A DNA stretch of 37,311 nucleotides from Gelidibacter sp039916245 (GTDB lineage: Bacteria; Bacteroidota; Bacteroidia; Flavobacteriales; Flavobacteriaceae): contig NZ_JBDSLS010000195.1 in assembly GCF_039916245.1 (NCBI RefSeq), positions 1 to 37,311 on the forward strand. The letters are read 5' to 3'. Made by a program: the position numbers and the translations under genes. The notes beneath the pieces were generated by a model. That model saw only the letters and a list, made by a program, of their open reading frames with translations, was not told the origin of the DNA and ran no database searches. Of the stretch, positions 23,359 to 32,197 are shown one piece after another (the first letter of the stretch is position 1; each line of letters opens with the position of its first letter).

Positions 23359-25989
23359 ATGCAAATCCCAACAAAATATTCCGCTTCTAGTGTAGAGGAC
23401 AAGTGGTATTCCTATTGGATGGAACACAAATATTTCAAGTCCGTTCCAGATGAACGAGAGCCCTATACCATTGTCATTCCACCCCCTAATGTTACAGGAG
23501 TTTTACACATGGGTCATATGTTGAATAATACCATTCAAGATGTGCTCATTCGTCGCGCACGTTTGCAAGGTAAAAACGCGTGTTGGGTGCCGGGAACGGA
23601 TCATGCATCAATTGCGACGGAAGCAAAAGTAGTGGCCAAGTTAAAAGAACAAGGCATTGATAAAAATACATTGTCACGTGAAGAATTCTTAAGCCATGCT
23701 TGGGATTGGACCCACGAGTATGGTGGTGTGATTTTAGAGCAATTGAAGAAGTTAGGCTGCTCTTGTGATTGGGATCGTACGAAATTTACCATGGATGACG
23801 ACATGAGCGAATCCGTCATCAAGGTTTTTGTGGATTTATATAACAAAGGCTTAATATATCGTGGTTTCCGAATGGTCAATTGGGATCCAGAAGCCAAAAC
23901 GACCTTGTCAGATGAAGAAGTGATTCACGTGGAGCGAACCGACAAGTTATATTATGTCAAATATCAAATTGAAAATCAAGATGATTTTGTTACGATTGCA
24001 ACCACTCGTCCTGAAACTATATTGGGAGATACAGCAATTTGTGTGAATCCTAACGATGAGCGTTTTCAACATCTTATTGGTAAAAACGTGATTGTGCCTA
24101 TTTGCAACCGAATTGTGCCTATCATAGCCGATGATTATGTGGATATGGAATTTGGTACAGGATGTTTAAAAATCACTCCGGCGCACGATGTTAATGATAA
24201 GGCCATTGGCGACAGACACAATTTGCAAGTTGTCGATATCCTAAATGACGATGCTTCCTTGAATAGTTTTGGTCTGCATCATCAAGGAAAAGATAGAGTA
24301 GTGGCCCGTAAAGATGTGACCCAAGAATTGAAGGATTTGGGCATTCTTGTAAAAACTGAAGACATCCTACATAAGGTTGGAACCAGTGAACGAACCAAGG
24401 CCGTTATTGAGCCTAGACTTTCGGATCAATGGTTTTTGAAAATGGAAGATTTGGTAAAACCTGCCATTAAAGCGGTTTTGGAAGATGAAGAAGTAAAATT
24501 GTTTCCGAAACGGTTCAACAATACCTATCGCCATTGGATGGAAAATATTCGCGATTGGAATATTTCCCGTCAATTACTTTGGGGACAGCAAATTCCTGCT
24601 TATTTCTATGGCGATGGAAAAGAGGATTTTGTAGTTGCAGAAAGTCGTGACGAAGCTTTAAAGTTAGCTCAAGAAAAATTAAATAATCCACAACTGACGT
24701 TAGACGATTTAACTCAAGATAAAGATGCTCTAGATACTTGGTTTTCTTCTTGGTTATGGCCAATCAGTGTTTTTGACGGGATTCGTAATCCGGATAATCC
24801 TGAAATTGAATATTATTATCCCACCAATGACTTGGTAACAGGTCCCGATATTTTATTCTTTTGGGTAGCCCGTATGATTATCGCTGGCTATGAATATAGA
24901 GACGAAAAACCGTTTTCAAATGTATATCTTACCGGATTAGTGCGTGATAAACAACGTCGAAAAATGAGTAAATCCTTAGGGAATTCTCCTGATGCTTTAA
25001 AGCTGATCGAAGATTATGGCGCTGACGGCGTTCGTGTCGGTTTGTTGTTAAGCTCTGCCGCGGGAAATGATTTGATGTTTGATGAAGACTTATGTAACCA
25101 AGGTAAAGGTTTTTCCAATAAAATATGGAATGCCTTCAGATTGGTTACCGGATGGGAAGTTGCAGACATTGAACAACCCGAGGCTTCAAAAATAGCAGTA
25201 GAATGGTACCAATCCAAGTTTCAACAAGCTTTGGTTGAAATAGAAGATCATTATAGCAAATACAGATTGTCTGATGCCTTAATGGGAATTTACAAATTGA
25301 TTTGGGATGATTTCTGCTCGTGGTTATTAGAAATGATCAAACCGGAATACCAGCAGCCTATCGATTCGAAAACATTTAAAAGTGTGATTGAAATCTTTGA
25401 ATCTAACTTAAAGATTCTTCATCCATTCATGCCATTTTTAACCGAAGAAATTTGGCATTTTATTGCAGAACGAACGCCTGAAGAAGCTTTGATTGTTGCA
25501 AAATATCCAAAAATTGAATCTTTTGATGCCCAATTGATTTCTGATTTTGAAATGGTAAAAGAAGTGGTTTCAGGAATTAGAACCATCAGGAAAGATAAAA
25601 ACATTTCTTTTAAAGACAGTATTGAATTGTCGGTCATCAATAATGACAATCTTTCTGAACGTTATAATTCGGTCATCGAAAAGATGGGGAATATTTCAAA
25701 AATGGAATCTGTTACTGAAGCCGTCGATGGAGCCCTAAGTTTTAGAGTCCATTCCAATGAATATTTTATTCCTATTTCTGGCGCTATTAACGTAGAAGAA
25801 GAAATCAAGAAATTAAATGACGAATTAAAATACACTGAAGGTTTCTTAAAATCGGTGCAAAGCAAATTGGCAAACGAGCGATTTGTAAACAATGCACCAG
25901 AACAGGTTTTGAAAAACGAGCGCAATAAAGAAGCTGATGCTTTAGCTAAAATTGAAACGATTAAATCGAGTTTGGCGAGCTTGAAGTAG
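23359..25989 (+). CDS. valS: Valyl-tRNA synthetase
   Basis: A class I aminoacyl-tRNA synthetase of 876 residues from the ATG at 23359 (MQIPTKYSASSVEDKWY). The HIGH-type signature is HMGH (50-53, in PPPNVTGVLHMGHML). The editing (CP1) domain contains IATTRPETILGDTAICVNP and the GTGCLKITPAHDVND segment that hydrolyses Thr-tRNA. The KMSKS signature begins at K535. The anticodon-binding domain and a C-terminal coiled coil (about 800-876, VEEEIKKLNDELKYTEG onwards) complete the valine type. Length is typical. It is monocistronic, with its own promoter and a strong terminator at 26053-26086. Confidence 0.97.
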   Translation: MQIPTKYSASSVEDKWYSYWMEHKYFKSVPDEREPYTIVIPPPNVTGVLHMGHMLNNTIQDVLIRRARLQGKNACWVPGTDHASIATEAKVVAKLKEQGIDKNTLSREEFLSHAWDWTHEYGGVILEQLKKLGCSCDWDRTKFTMDDDMSESVIKVFVDLYNKGLIYRGFRMVNWDPEAKTTLSDEEVIHVERTDKLYYVKYQIENQDDFVTIATTRPETILGDTAICVNPNDERFQHLIGKNVIVPICNRIVPIIADDYVDMEFGTGCLKITPAHDVNDKAIGDRHNLQVVDILNDDASLNSFGLHHQGKDRVVARKDVTQELKDLGILVKTEDILHKVGTSERTKAVIEPRLSDQWFLKMEDLVKPAIKAVLEDEEVKLFPKRFNNTYRHWMENIRDWNISRQLLWGQQIPAYFYGDGKEDFVVAESRDEALKLAQEKLNNPQLTLDDLTQDKDALDTWFSSWLWPISVFDGIRNPDNPEIEYYYPTNDLVTGPDILFFWVARMIIAGYEYRDEKPFSNVYLTGLVRDKQRRKMSKSLGNSPDALKLIEDYGADGVRVGLLLSSAAGNDLMFDEDLCNQGKGFSNKIWNAFRLVTGWEVADIEQPEASKIAVEWYQSKFQQALVEIEDHYSKYRLSDALMGIYKLIWDDFCSWLLEMIKPEYQQPIDSKTFKSVIEIFESNLKILHPFMPFLTEEIWHFIAERTPEEALIVAKYPKIESFDAQLISDFEMVKEVVSGIRTIRKDKNISFKDSIELSVINNDNLSERYNSVIEKMGNISKMESVTEAVDGALSFRVHSNEYFIPISGAINVEEEIKKLNDELKYTEGFLKSVQSKLANERFVNNAPEQVLKNERNKEADALAKIETIKSSLASLK

Positions 25990-26472
25990 GGTTTGTTGCG
26001 TTAAGTTGATAACATTCTGTAGTGGAATTGTTTTATAATCGCTATAAATTTTAAAATCTCAGGTTAAATTATTAATCTGAGATTTTTTATTTTAGAATTG
26101 AAACGGGTCTCATTTATTATCTACCGTTGATAAAATAAAGCTATGTGAACCTTTGTATTTTCCTTTGCGGAACTTTGCGTAATAGCATTCTTTGGTATAG
26201 ACACGGATTTCACGGATTGACACGGAATTGATTTATAAGTTTCAATAAAACAATTCCTAGTATTCAATAGAGCACAGATGACGCTGATTTCTGCAGATGT
26301 TCACTGATCTTTTCAGGCTTATTTATAAATCAAATTTGACTAATTATAACTTTGCGTCTCTGCGAGAGAAAATGTTTATTGTAAAACTTCTGCGAAATAG
26401 GTCTTTGTCTAAAATTGAATTACCGCAAATTGATTAAATGGAATTTGATACTTTGAATTTGTAATTTAAAAA
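25990..26472. other. 483-bp non-coding region between valS and rodA with decayed repeat words
   Basis: No gene or structured RNA recognised. After the valS terminator there is a string of short phrases with internal near-repeats: cctttgcggaactttgcgt (26162-26180); three cacgga words at 26202-26225; a segment with three variants of (c/g)aga-tg and ctga spacing (26271-26309); and aactttgcgtctctgcgag (26348-26366). Such phrases look like remnants of dispersed flavobacterial intergenic repeats. Confidence 0.55.
26053..26090 (+). terminator. Rho-independent terminator of valS
   Basis: Arms aaaatctcag (26053-26062) and ctgagatttt (26077-26086) form a perfect 10-bp stem with a 14-nt AT-rich loop, followed by TT and a further T-rich stretch. 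Confidence 0.85.
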
Positions 26473-27750
26473 TTACCACTCATTAATCCGATTCGAATCC
26501 AACTTCACAAAAATAAACAGCAAAATCGTAAACGCCCAAAGTGCGGAACCTCCATAACTGAAGAACGGTAGTGGAATTCCAATTGTGGGAATCAGGCCCA
26601 TCACCATGCCCACGTTGATCATGAAATGGGCAAATAAGATTGAGGCAACACAATAACCATAGACTCTACTGAATTGTGATTTTTGTAGTTCAGCCAAATA
26701 CAGGATGCGAAGCAACAGGCATACAAATAGAATTACGACTAGGGCACTTCCCATAAATCCCCATTCCTCTCCAACAGTACTAAAGATGTAGTCGGTATGC
26801 TGTTCGGGCACAAATTTTCCAGTGGTTCGAGTACCTTGCATAAATCCTTTTCCTGTCAATCCTCCAGAGCTTATTGCTTTCTCTGATTCATGAAGGTTAT
26901 AAAGGATGGTTTGTTTCATTTCATGAAGCGCTGTAGGATCGGTTTCCAAACGCAACCAAAGGCTTATTCTGTCTTTTTGATGGAATTGAAGAATATTATT
27001 ATAGAAATACTTAACTCCAAAAGAAACGGCAACACATGCCAATAGAATGGCGATGGGTTGAAAAATTTGCGGACGTTTCTTCTGTCCAAAAAAGTGATGG
27101 GCAAAGATTAAAATTCCGGCAACCCCAACCGCAGTAACCACATTAAATTTGAGCGCTAATATGGCTAGCATAATTAAAAAAACAGCAATGACCAGATAAA
27201 TTTGTTGTAAACCTTCTCTGTAAAAAACAAAAAAGAAGGCGGCATAAACTACTGTACTTCCAGCGTCATTTTGTAATAAGATCAATAAGGCAGGAATCAC
27301 GATAATACCCAAGGCTTTAAGTTGATCCTTAAAGGTCTTCATATTGGTTTGAAGGTCACTCATGTATTTTGCGACCGCTAAAGAGGTCGCGAACTTAGCG
27401 AACTCACTGGGCTGAAGCGTCATTCCGCCTATACCGTACCACGCCGTGGCGCCACTTACGGTTTTTCCAAAAATAAATAGCCCAATCAGCGATAGGATCG
27501 AAATAATATAGATAACACTGGCAAAACGTTCGTAAAACTTAGCGTCCAAAGCCAGAATGAGAACAATTAAAACAAAAGTAAAAATAATAAATACAGACTG
27601 TTTCCCATAAGGTTGGCTCATATCAAAATAGCTTTCAATACTCCCAGAATGGGAAGCAGACATGATGTTGAGCCATCCAAAACCAACAAGCAGTAGAAAT
27701 AATGCAATGGTAATCCAATCAAAATTTAAACCTCTATGATCTCTTTGCAT
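26473..27750 (-). CDS. rodA: Rod-shape-determining SEDS glycosyltransferase RodA
   Basis: A 425-residue SEDS-family polytopic membrane protein (about ten helices) that polymerises lipid II glycan strands during cell elongation together with the class B PBP encoded next to it. Family landmarks are TAWYGIGGMTLQPSEFAK, the large extracytoplasmic loop with GLTGKGFMQGTRT, the segment VPEQHTDYIFSTVGEEWGF with the catalytically important acidic residue, and GIPLPFFSYGGS near the end. The length is slightly above E. coli RodA because of the loop. It follows PBP2 with no intervening base and is the last gene of the mre operon. Confidence 0.96.
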   Translation of the reverse strand: MQRDHRGLNFDWITIALFLLLVGFGWLNIMSASHSGSIESYFDMSQPYGKQSVFIIFTFVLIVLILALDAKFYERFASVIYIISILSLIGLFIFGKTVSGATAWYGIGGMTLQPSEFAKFATSLAVAKYMSDLQTNMKTFKDQLKALGIIVIPALLILLQNDAGSTVVYAAFFFVFYREGLQQIYLVIAVFLIMLAILALKFNVVTAVGVAGILIFAHHFFGQKKRPQIFQPIAILLACVAVSFGVKYFYNNILQFHQKDRISLWLRLETDPTALHEMKQTILYNLHESEKAISSGGLTGKGFMQGTRTTGKFVPEQHTDYIFSTVGEEWGFMGSALVVILFVCLLLRILYLAELQKSQFSRVYGYCVASILFAHFMINVGMVMGLIPTIGIPLPFFSYGGSALWAFTILLFIFVKLDSNRINEW

Positions 27751-29694
27751 TTAGTCTAGCTTAAATGGTGATGGCGCGTTAATAAGATTCGTGGTGGTAT
27801 CCATCTTTATTTTATCAATGACTTGTAAAGCAGATTCACGGTTAATCCCAAATGGTTTACCAGAATACGGTTTTATGTATTCATGCTCCAAACTATGGGT
27901 TAAAATCCAATTTTCCATAGAGGTCATCGTCACCTCACCCTTAATATACTTTTCAATCATCAAACTGGCAATACGGCCTGCAAATCGACTTCCCCAATAA
28001 CCATTTTCAACAAAAACGGCAATGGCAATTTTCGGATTGTCTTTAGGTGCGAAAGCCACAAAGATCGAATGGTCGGTCAATTGCGTGCGCTTGCCATCTA
28101 TTCTCATGAAATTTTCAGCAGTCCCGGTTTTACCACAAATATCAATTCCAGGTATCCGAAGTGAAGCAGCTGTTCCTACATTATAGGCATCGAACATGCC
28201 CTGCACTATAGGTTCAAAATGTTCTTTATTAATGGTAGTGTAATTAGGGGTTGTATATTTTGCATCAATGTCTTGTCCCTCAATTCTTTTAATGATGTGA
28301 GGGGTATAGTAAAACCCGCGATTACTTATCGCCGCTACCATATTTGCTAATTGAATAGGAGTTGCTTCAACTTCACCCTGTCCAATGGAATTAGAAATGT
28401 TGTAGGTTGACGACCATCTGTTTTTACCGTACCATTTGTCATAAAACGCACCATCAGGAATACGACCTTTATTTCCAATCTTAAGGTCGTAACCCAAATA
28501 TTCGCCCAATCCAAAACTTTTGACGTGGTTGCTCCATACATCCATGCCTTCACTTGGTTTGTCGTATTTGTCAATGACGCGTCTATAGACATTGACAAAA
28601 TAAGCGTTACAGGATTGTGCGATACCGGTATTCATGGATAAGGGGCTCGCATGGCTGTGACATCCTGTCAACCTTCTGTTTCCAAGGTAATAACCATGTC
28701 TACACGTAAATTGATCTTGTGTGGTCACTACTTTTTCCTGAAGACCAATTAAAGCACTGAGCACTTTAAAAGGAGAACCAGGAGGGTATTGCGCCTTTAA
28801 ACTTCGATCAAAAAGTGGTTTTGCAATAGTATCGGTATATAACTTAGAAAAATTCCTTGAGCGTTGTCTTCCCACCAATAAATTAGGATTGTAGGTTGGT
28901 GCCGAAACCATGGCCAGAATCTCACCAGAACTTGGCTCTATGGCAATGATACCGCCATGTTTATGGGTCATCAAGAGTTCACCATATTTTTGTAGTTCAG
29001 AATCAATCGTAATGCTGATGTCTTTACCTGGAACCGGTAAGGTGTCATGAATCCCGTCTTTATAAGGACCAATATCTCTGTTGAACCTATCCTTTTGAAT
29101 GAATTTGATTCCTTTTACACCTCGCAGTACTTCCTCATAGGAAAGTTCAACGCCTTGTTTACCTATTAAATCTCCACTTTTATAGTACGGATCGTTTTCG
29201 ATAATATAGTTGTTGACTTCACCAATATCTCCTAAAACGTTCGCGCCAATATTGGTTTGATAATCTCTTAAAGAACGTTTTTGGATATAGAACCCTTCAT
29301 ACTTCCTGATTTTTTCCTGTAAAACGGCATATTCAATTCTTGAAAGTTGCGGAATAAAAACAGATGGTAGTCGTGGGGAATAGCGATATGCTTTATCATA
29401 GAATTTGATAAAATCTTCCTTGGTGATTTTTAAAAGATTGCAAAACTCCAGGGTATCCATCTCTTTGACTTCACGAGGGATGAACATCACATCATAAGAG
29501 GGCTGATTGGCGACCAGTAATTTGCCATTTCGATCATAAACGTAACCGCGTTTTGGGTAATCGTAAACCTTTCGGATGGCGTTGTCATCATACAGGCTAT
29601 ATGGATCTTCATCGTACACTTGTAAATAAAATAAGCGTGCAATAAAAACCAAACCTACAACAACGATTACTGAAAGGAGTAGTAATTTTCTCAT
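27751..29694 (-). CDS. mrdA: Penicillin-binding protein 2 (class B transpeptidase)
   Basis: A 647-residue monofunctional DD-transpeptidase for elongation. A single N-terminal membrane anchor (about 3-25) and the pedestal domain (about 45-215, RGYVYDRNGKLLVAN and DYQTNIGANVLG) precede the catalytic domain: S307-x-x-K in YPPGSPFK, S361-C-N, and K522-T-G in CGKTGTAEN. A substrate-side segment EVEATPIQLANMVAAI is also visible. It starts in a 4-base ATGA overlap with mreD and partners RodA downstream. Two cysteines (331 and 345) and nearby histidines before the SxN motif could form a metal or disulfide site, which is only a suggestion. Confidence 0.96.
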   Translation of the reverse strand: MRKLLLLSVIVVVGLVFIARLFYLQVYDEDPYSLYDDNAIRKVYDYPKRGYVYDRNGKLLVANQPSYDVMFIPREVKEMDTLEFCNLLKITKEDFIKFYDKAYRYSPRLPSVFIPQLSRIEYAVLQEKIRKYEGFYIQKRSLRDYQTNIGANVLGDIGEVNNYIIENDPYYKSGDLIGKQGVELSYEEVLRGVKGIKFIQKDRFNRDIGPYKDGIHDTLPVPGKDISITIDSELQKYGELLMTHKHGGIIAIEPSSGEILAMVSAPTYNPNLLVGRQRSRNFSKLYTDTIAKPLFDRSLKAQYPPGSPFKVLSALIGLQEKVVTTQDQFTCRHGYYLGNRRLTGCHSHASPLSMNTGIAQSCNAYFVNVYRRVIDKYDKPSEGMDVWSNHVKSFGLGEYLGYDLKIGNKGRIPDGAFYDKWYGKNRWSSTYNISNSIGQGEVEATPIQLANMVAAISNRGFYYTPHIIKRIEGQDIDAKYTTPNYTTINKEHFEPIVQGMFDAYNVGTAASLRIPGIDICGKTGTAENFMRIDGKRTQLTDHSIFVAFAPKDNPKIAIAVFVENGYWGSRFAGRIASLMIEKYIKGEVTMTSMENWILTHSLEHEYIKPYSGKPFGINRESALQVIDKIKMDTTTNLINAPSPFKLD

Positions 29695-30197
29695 TTACGT
29701 TTTTTACTGAAAAGAATTGAAATAATTAAACAAAGTATAATGGTAAAAATTCCTGAGAATAGCGTTTTTTCAAGAATTAACAATATTTTAGAAATGTTAA
29801 AAATTTCTAAGGAAAACATAATTAGATGATGGACGACCACCATCGCTGAAAAATAGGTCAATTTACTTCCGAAATCCATTTGATCGAATTTTATGGATTG
29901 ATAGTCATATACCGTTCCAAAAGAAAACTTCAAAAACACCGGTCTAATATATGCTGCGGTTACACAGGCTGCAGCATGAACTCCTCCAGAGTCGGAGAAC
30001 ACATCCACACTTAAACCCAATAAAAATGCTAAAAAAACAAATAAAGTTCGGTCGTTATTTGCTGGATATAATAGAATGAAAAGAATGTAAATATAGGGAT
30101 TGATATAACCCAAAAAATCGATATGGTTAAAGATCAATACTTGTACCAAAACCAAAATGATAAACCTTGCGGCTATATTGAGCGTTGCCTTAGTCAT
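29691..30197 (-). CDS. mreD: Rod-shape-determining protein MreD
   Basis: A 168-residue integral membrane protein with five or six hydrophobic helices and few conserved residues, as usual for MreD. The landmarks are IDFLGYINPYIYILFILLYP near the N-terminus and FLLGLSVDVFSDSGGVHAAA, close to the DxxxxxxxGxxA pattern of the family. The call rests largely on position: its start overlaps mreC by 8 bp and its end overlaps PBP2 by 4 bp. Confidence 0.9.
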   Translation of the reverse strand: MTKATLNIAARFIILVLVQVLIFNHIDFLGYINPYIYILFILLYPANNDRTLFVFLAFLLGLSVDVFSDSGGVHAAACVTAAYIRPVFLKFSFGTVYDYQSIKFDQMDFGSKLTYFSAMVVVHHLIMFSLEIFNISKILLILEKTLFSGIFTIILCLIISILFSKKRK

Positions 30198-31014
30198 CTT
30201 TTGTTTTTTGTAGTGATTTTATTTCTTCAGCCTGTAAGTTTTCAATCACATAAACATGACCAATATTGGTCATATCATTAAACAATTTTACGTTTACGAT
30301 ATACGTATCGCCTCCAGTATCGAGCTTGTAAGAATTAATCGTGCCTATTAATATGCCTTTTGGGAAAATCGTGGATTGTCCTCCAGTAATAATAGTATCG
30401 CCAATGGCAACTGGTGCAAATTTTGAAAGGTCGATGAGTTGTGCGAATTCCGCCGATTCTGTATTCCAAACCAAAGAACCAATATGATTGGTCTTTTTTA
30501 ATTGGGCATTGATACGGCTACGGGTGTTTAAAATCGATAGCACTGAAGCGAAATTTTGCGAGGTATTTTCGATAATACCAACAATTCCTTTTGAGGTAAT
30601 CACACCATGATCTATTTTAATACTATCCTTGGCGCCTTTATTGATGGTCAAATAATTGGTGGACTGGGAATAACTGTTTTTATAAACATCGGCAGTTCTA
30701 AATTTGAAATGCTGGTTTAATTTGAGACTATCTTTTAGAATGTCCTTCAGGGTATCCACATCCATATTATGAACTATGGATTTTAACATGCGGTTCTCTT
30801 CTAATAAAGCTTTGTTTTCTTTACCCAAATTAAAGTATTTCCCAATGCTGTTGGCCGTTTGGTAAACCCTCCCTGTAACTACATTGGACGAGTTAATAAA
30901 CTTACTTTTGTGATAGGAGTGTGATTGAATCGTGAAAAACAGAGACAAGCCAAAAAGCAACAAAAACACAAGAAAAGTTTTGTTCCTAAGTACAAAGTTT
31001 ATGATTTGTTGCAT
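30190..31014 (-). CDS. mreC: Rod-shape-determining protein MreC
   Basis: A 274-residue bitopic protein: a transmembrane helix (about 13-31), a coiled coil (about 60-95, NKALLEENRMLKSIV), and a periplasmic two-beta-barrel domain with the family phrases YLTINKGAKDSIKIDHGVIT, GIVGII and GQSTIFPKGILIG. MreC links MreB filaments to PBP2. It starts 10 bp after mreB and overlaps mreD by 8 bp. Length is typical. Confidence 0.95.
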   Translation of the reverse strand: MQQIINFVLRNKTFLVFLLLFGLSLFFTIQSHSYHKSKFINSSNVVTGRVYQTANSIGKYFNLGKENKALLEENRMLKSIVHNMDVDTLKDILKDSLKLNQHFKFRTADVYKNSYSQSTNYLTINKGAKDSIKIDHGVITSKGIVGIIENTSQNFASVLSILNTRSRINAQLKKTNHIGSLVWNTESAEFAQLIDLSKFAPVAIGDTIITGGQSTIFPKGILIGTINSYKLDTGGDTYIVNVKLFNDMTNIGHVYVIENLQAEEIKSLQKTKDD

Positions 31015-31024
31015 TGGGACTTAA

Positions 31025-32053
31025 CTATTTTATCAAGATACTTTTGAATTTAGGAAGATTTTTCAATACAATTCCCGTTCCTCTAACAACTGCCCTTAAG
31101 GGATCTTCAGCAATATAAACAGGTAAATCTGTTTTTTGTGACAAACGTTTGTCCAGACCTCTAAGCATAGAGCCACCACCAGCAAGATAAATTCCGGTGT
31201 TGTAAATATCAGCAGCTAATTCTGGCGGCGTCTGTGATAAAGTTTCCATAACAGAATCCTCAATACGCAAAATAGATTTATCAAGTGCTTTTGCAATTTC
31301 GCGATACGAAATTTGAACTTGCTTAGGTTTTCCTGTTAAAAGGTCACGTCCTTGAACGCTCATTTCTTCTGGAGGTAGCTCTAAATCTTCAGTTGCAGCA
31401 CCAATTTGAATTTTAATTTTTTCCGCGGTGCGTTCTCCCACATATAAGTTGTGTTGCGTACGCATATAGTATACGATGTCATTTGTAAAGACATCACCAG
31501 CTACTTTAACTGATTTGTCACATACAATTCCACCAAGAGCGATCACTGCAATTTCAGTAGTACCACCTCCTATATCTACAATCATGTTTCCTTTTGGTTG
31601 CATGATGTCAATACCAATACCAATAGCTGCAGCCATTGGCTCATGGATTAAATACACTTCTTTACCGTTAACACGCTCACAAGATTCTTTTACCGCACGC
31701 ATCTCAACCTCAGTAATCCCTGACGGAATACAAACCACCATGCGCAGCGCAGGGGTGAAAAAACGCTTTTTTAAGGCAGGGATATTCTTTATGAACATAT
31801 TGATCATTTGTTCAGAAGCATCAAAATCGGCAATAACCCCATCTTTTAATGGCCGTATTGTTTTAATGTTTTCATGCGTTTTACCTTGCATCAGATTGGC
31901 TTCTTTACCAACAGCAATTATTTTTCCTGAAATTCGGTCTCTTGCAACTATTGAAGGACTATCGACAACTACTTTATCATTGTGAATAATTAAGGTGTTT
32001 GCAGTCCCTAAATCTATGGCTATTTCCTCTGTTAAGAAGTCAAAAAATCCCAT
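31025..32053 (-). CDS. mreB: Rod-shape-determining actin homologue MreB
   Basis: A 342-residue cytoskeletal ATPase of the actin superfamily that positions the elongation machinery under the membrane. It begins FFDFLTEEIAIDLGTANTLI (membrane-binding N-terminus plus phosphate-1 motif). It has the phosphate-2 motif MIVDIGGGTTEIAVIALGG, HEPMAAAIGIG, and the adenosine motif in GIYLAGGGSMLRGLDKRL. It heads the mreB-mreC-mreD-PBP2-RodA operon. Its leader carries a run of twelve A on the coding strand (plus-strand T run at 32085-32096). No full promoter match was found ahead of it. Confidence 0.97.
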   Translation of the reverse strand: MGFFDFLTEEIAIDLGTANTLIIHNDKVVVDSPSIVARDRISGKIIAVGKEANLMQGKTHENIKTIRPLKDGVIADFDASEQMINMFIKNIPALKKRFFTPALRMVVCIPSGITEVEMRAVKESCERVNGKEVYLIHEPMAAAIGIGIDIMQPKGNMIVDIGGGTTEIAVIALGGIVCDKSVKVAGDVFTNDIVYYMRTQHNLYVGERTAEKIKIQIGAATEDLELPPEEMSVQGRDLLTGKPKQVQISYREIAKALDKSILRIEDSVMETLSQTPPELAADIYNTGIYLAGGGSMLRGLDKRLSQKTDLPVYIAEDPLRAVVRGTGIVLKNLPKFKSILIK

Positions 32054-32197
32054 GTATGTTATTGATTATTTAGGTTTATATTCGTTTTTTTTTTTTGATA
32101 TTGTTGTAAATGTAATAAAACTTCATAACTATCAAAGCGTTTATTACATACGTATTTTTATAGCCTTTAGACGGCGTCTTATTGTAATTTTTGCGAT

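Noticed and set aside
23170..23427. 85-codon minus-strand ORF across the valS start
   Set aside because: It overlaps the two-part DUF1573 promoter, the valS promoter and the conserved valS N-terminus, and its translation has no domain-like features.
26346..26353. Perfect TAnnTTTG promoter match on the plus strand
   Set aside because: No plus-strand gene follows; rodA downstream is on the minus strand. It is treated as part of a decayed repeat phrase.
26485..26500. tRNA T-arm-like gattcgaatcc
   Set aside because: It lies in the coding end of rodA (SNRINEW) and there is no acceptor stem, D-arm or anticodon arm around it.
31476..31985. 169-codon plus-strand ORF opposite mreB
   Set aside because: It lies antisense to highly conserved mreB codons; length is explained by the third-position bias of mreB, and no family resemblance is seen.
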